This document shows, one piece after another, positions 35,901-36,971 of a stretch of DNA of 36,971 bases (positions within the stretch are counted from its first letter, which is position 1; each line of letters begins with the position of its first letter). The notes beneath the pieces are model-generated. The model saw nothing but the letters and a program-made list of their open reading frames with translations, did no database searches and was not told where the DNA came from. The translations under genes and the position numbers were made by a program. Source of the DNA: Actinoplanes sp. KI2 (lineage in GTDB: Bacteria; Actinomycetota; Actinomycetes; Mycobacteriales; Micromonosporaceae). Where the stretch lies: assembly GCF_025630775.1 (NCBI RefSeq), contig NZ_JAOSZE010000070.1:1-36971 (forward strand), written 5' to 3'.

Positions 35901-36971
35901 GTGAGCACGCCGGCCCCTTCCGCCTCGGCGCGCCGGCCTGCCTACCGTCTGGTCCGGCGCCCGGCGACCGCGCTGCCCGCTCTGCGGGCCGACGAGCTCC
36001 AGCGGTACGTGTCGGAGCACGTCGACGGTCCGCTCCTGGTGGTCGGCGGCCCCGGCACGGGCAAGACGACGATGCTGGTCGAGGCGGTGGCCGCGCGCAT
36101 CGCCGAGGGTGTCGACCCGGAGCGCATCCTGATCCTTACCTTCGGCCGACGCGGCGCCATGGCGTTGCGCGACCGCATCGAGGCGCGGATCGCGGGCGAC
36201 CGCGGGCGCATCATGCACGAGCCGCTGGTGCGGACCTTCCATGCCTATTCGTACGCGTTGCTCAGGCGCGCGGCCGCCGAGCGCGGCGAGCCCTCCCCCC
36301 GGTTGCTCACCGGTCCCGAGCAGGATCTGATCATTCGTGAGCTGCTGGCAGTGGTCGCCGATCCGGAGGCGCCCGACGCGATCGGCTGGCCGGAAGGGCT
36401 GCGGCCGGCGCTGCCGACTCGGGCGTTCGCCCAGCAGCTGCGCGACCTCATGCAACGAGCGGCGGAGCGCGGGATCGGCCCGGTCGAGCTGGCCCGTCTC
36501 GGCGAGCGGCTCGGGCGAGACGACTGGCCGGCGGCCGCGCGTTTCCTCCGGGAGTACGTCGCGGTGCTGGCCCTGCGCGACGTGACCACCCGCGGCTCCA
36601 CGGCGTACGACCCGGCCGAGCTGGTGCGGGCGGCTTCCGGGCTGCTGGCCGACGATCCGGAGCTGCTGGCCGCCGAGCGCCACCGGCTGGCGTATGTCTA
36701 TGTGGACGAGCTGGCCGATACCGACCCGGCGCAGATCGACCTGTTGGCGCAGGTCGCCGGCGGTGGCAAGCCCCTGGTGGCGTTCGGCGACCCGGATGCG
36801 TCGATCTACGGCTTCCGCGGCGCCGACCCGGGCGCCGTGTCGGCGTTCCCGGCGAAGTTCCGGACGGCGTCGGGCGCGCTGGCGGAGGCGATCACGCTCC
36901 ACACCAACTATCGGGCGGGGGCGTCGCTGCTCACCGCGACCTCTCGGGTGGCCCGGCACATGCGCGGCCCG
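35901..36971 (+). CDS. UvrD/AdnA-type DNA helicase, 5' part (runs off window)
   Basis: Open frame from GTG 35901 to the window end, 357 codons. Walker A is GGPGTGKTT with Lys55. Other superfamily 1A signatures: ILTFGRRGAMALRDRIEARI (motif Ia), VRTFHAYSYALLRRAAAERGE, motif II VDELADTDPAQ (269-), motif III FGDPDASIYGFRGADPG, and motif IV-like TLHTNYRAG. The opening and HAYSY... segment best match the AdnA-type actinobacterial helicase-nuclease subunit. Motif II usually reads DEYQD and motif III GDPDQSIY; here the glutamines are Ala272 and Ala300. AdnA partners with AdnB in end-resection; the AdnB gene would lie beyond the window. No clear -10; start chosen by position and GTGAG context. Confidence 0.85.
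   Translation, partial: MSTPAPSASARRPAYRLVRRPATALPALRADELQRYVSEHVDGPLLVVGGPGTGKTTMLVEAVAARIAEGVDPERILILTFGRRGAMALRDRIEARIAGDRGRIMHEPLVRTFHAYSYALLRRAAAERGEPSPRLLTGPEQDLIIRELLAVVADPEAPDAIGWPEGLRPALPTRAFAQQLRDLMQRAAERGIGPVELARLGERLGRDDWPAAARFLREYVAVLALRDVTTRGSTAYDPAELVRAASGLLADDPELLAAERHRLAYVYVDELADTDPAQIDLLAQVAGGGKPLVAFGDPDASIYGFRGADPGAVSAFPAKFRTASGALAEAITLHTNYRAGASLLTATSRVARHMRGP

Overview
The window comes from a very GC-rich actinobacterium, most likely Micromonosporaceae (Actinoplanes-like). Mycothiol synthesis (mshB), a 7Fe ferredoxin followed by dapC, the split dapD/dapE pair, a three-gene succinate dehydrogenase with a five-helix anchor, and abundant GTG starts all point that way. From memory, the order mshB - membrane protein ... 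ferredoxin - dapC ... dapD/dapE - LOG protein parallels the Mycobacterium tuberculosis Rv1170-Rv1205 interval, so the backbone is conserved chromosome. No tRNA, rRNA, IS element, prophage or CRISPR array was seen.

Layout. 1-5.7 kb is accessory: an AraC/VOC pair, a divergent DHA2-type drug exporter and TetR repressor around a perfect 13-bp inverted repeat, relics of a GH3-type gene and a methyltransferase, a tandem-repeat tract, and a MerR-peroxiredoxin fusion followed by a Pat-type acetyltransferase. 5.8-9.6 kb is the sdhC-sdhA-sdhB operon (minus strand). 9.8-16.1 kb (minus) holds a one-TM protein, the TldD/TldE pair, a frameshifted Uma2 gene and a degenerate S9 peptidase. 16.2-20.6 kb carries mshB with a membrane protein, another membrane protein, a GNAT protein, and the ferredoxin-dapC operon. 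20.7-24.2 kb is a small type VII secretion cassette: two helical substrate-like proteins, a mycosin protease and a YbaB-like protein, with no Ecc machinery in view. 24.2-29.2 kb (minus) has a membrane-anchored protein, a methyltransferase-nitrilase-RidA operon, an ArsR/SRPBCC pair and a MerR protein fused to a DNA sliding-clamp fold. 29.2-32.9 kb is a lysine block: exporter lysE, regulator lysG, and divergent dapD and dapE. 33-37 kb has two tandem LOG-family genes, a LacI regulator and the start of a UvrD-type helicase that runs off the window.

How the genes work together. DapD, DapC and DapE are three consecutive steps of the succinylase branch to diaminopimelate/lysine; LysG and LysE sense and export basic amino acids. 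MshB makes a mycothiol precursor. SdhCAB feeds electrons from succinate to menaquinone. Promoters follow a strikingly uniform pattern: a TAnnnT-type -10 hexamer 6-7 nt before the start codon at about a dozen operon heads, implying widespread leaderless transcription.

The most unusual items are the MerR-sliding clamp fusion, the MerR-peroxiredoxin fusion with both expected cysteines replaced by serine, the T7SS cassette without Ecc genes, the S9 protein lacking its catalytic residues, the helicase with altered motif II and III glutamines, and a dapC that seems to start with CTG. All family assignments come from reading the sequence; no search was run.
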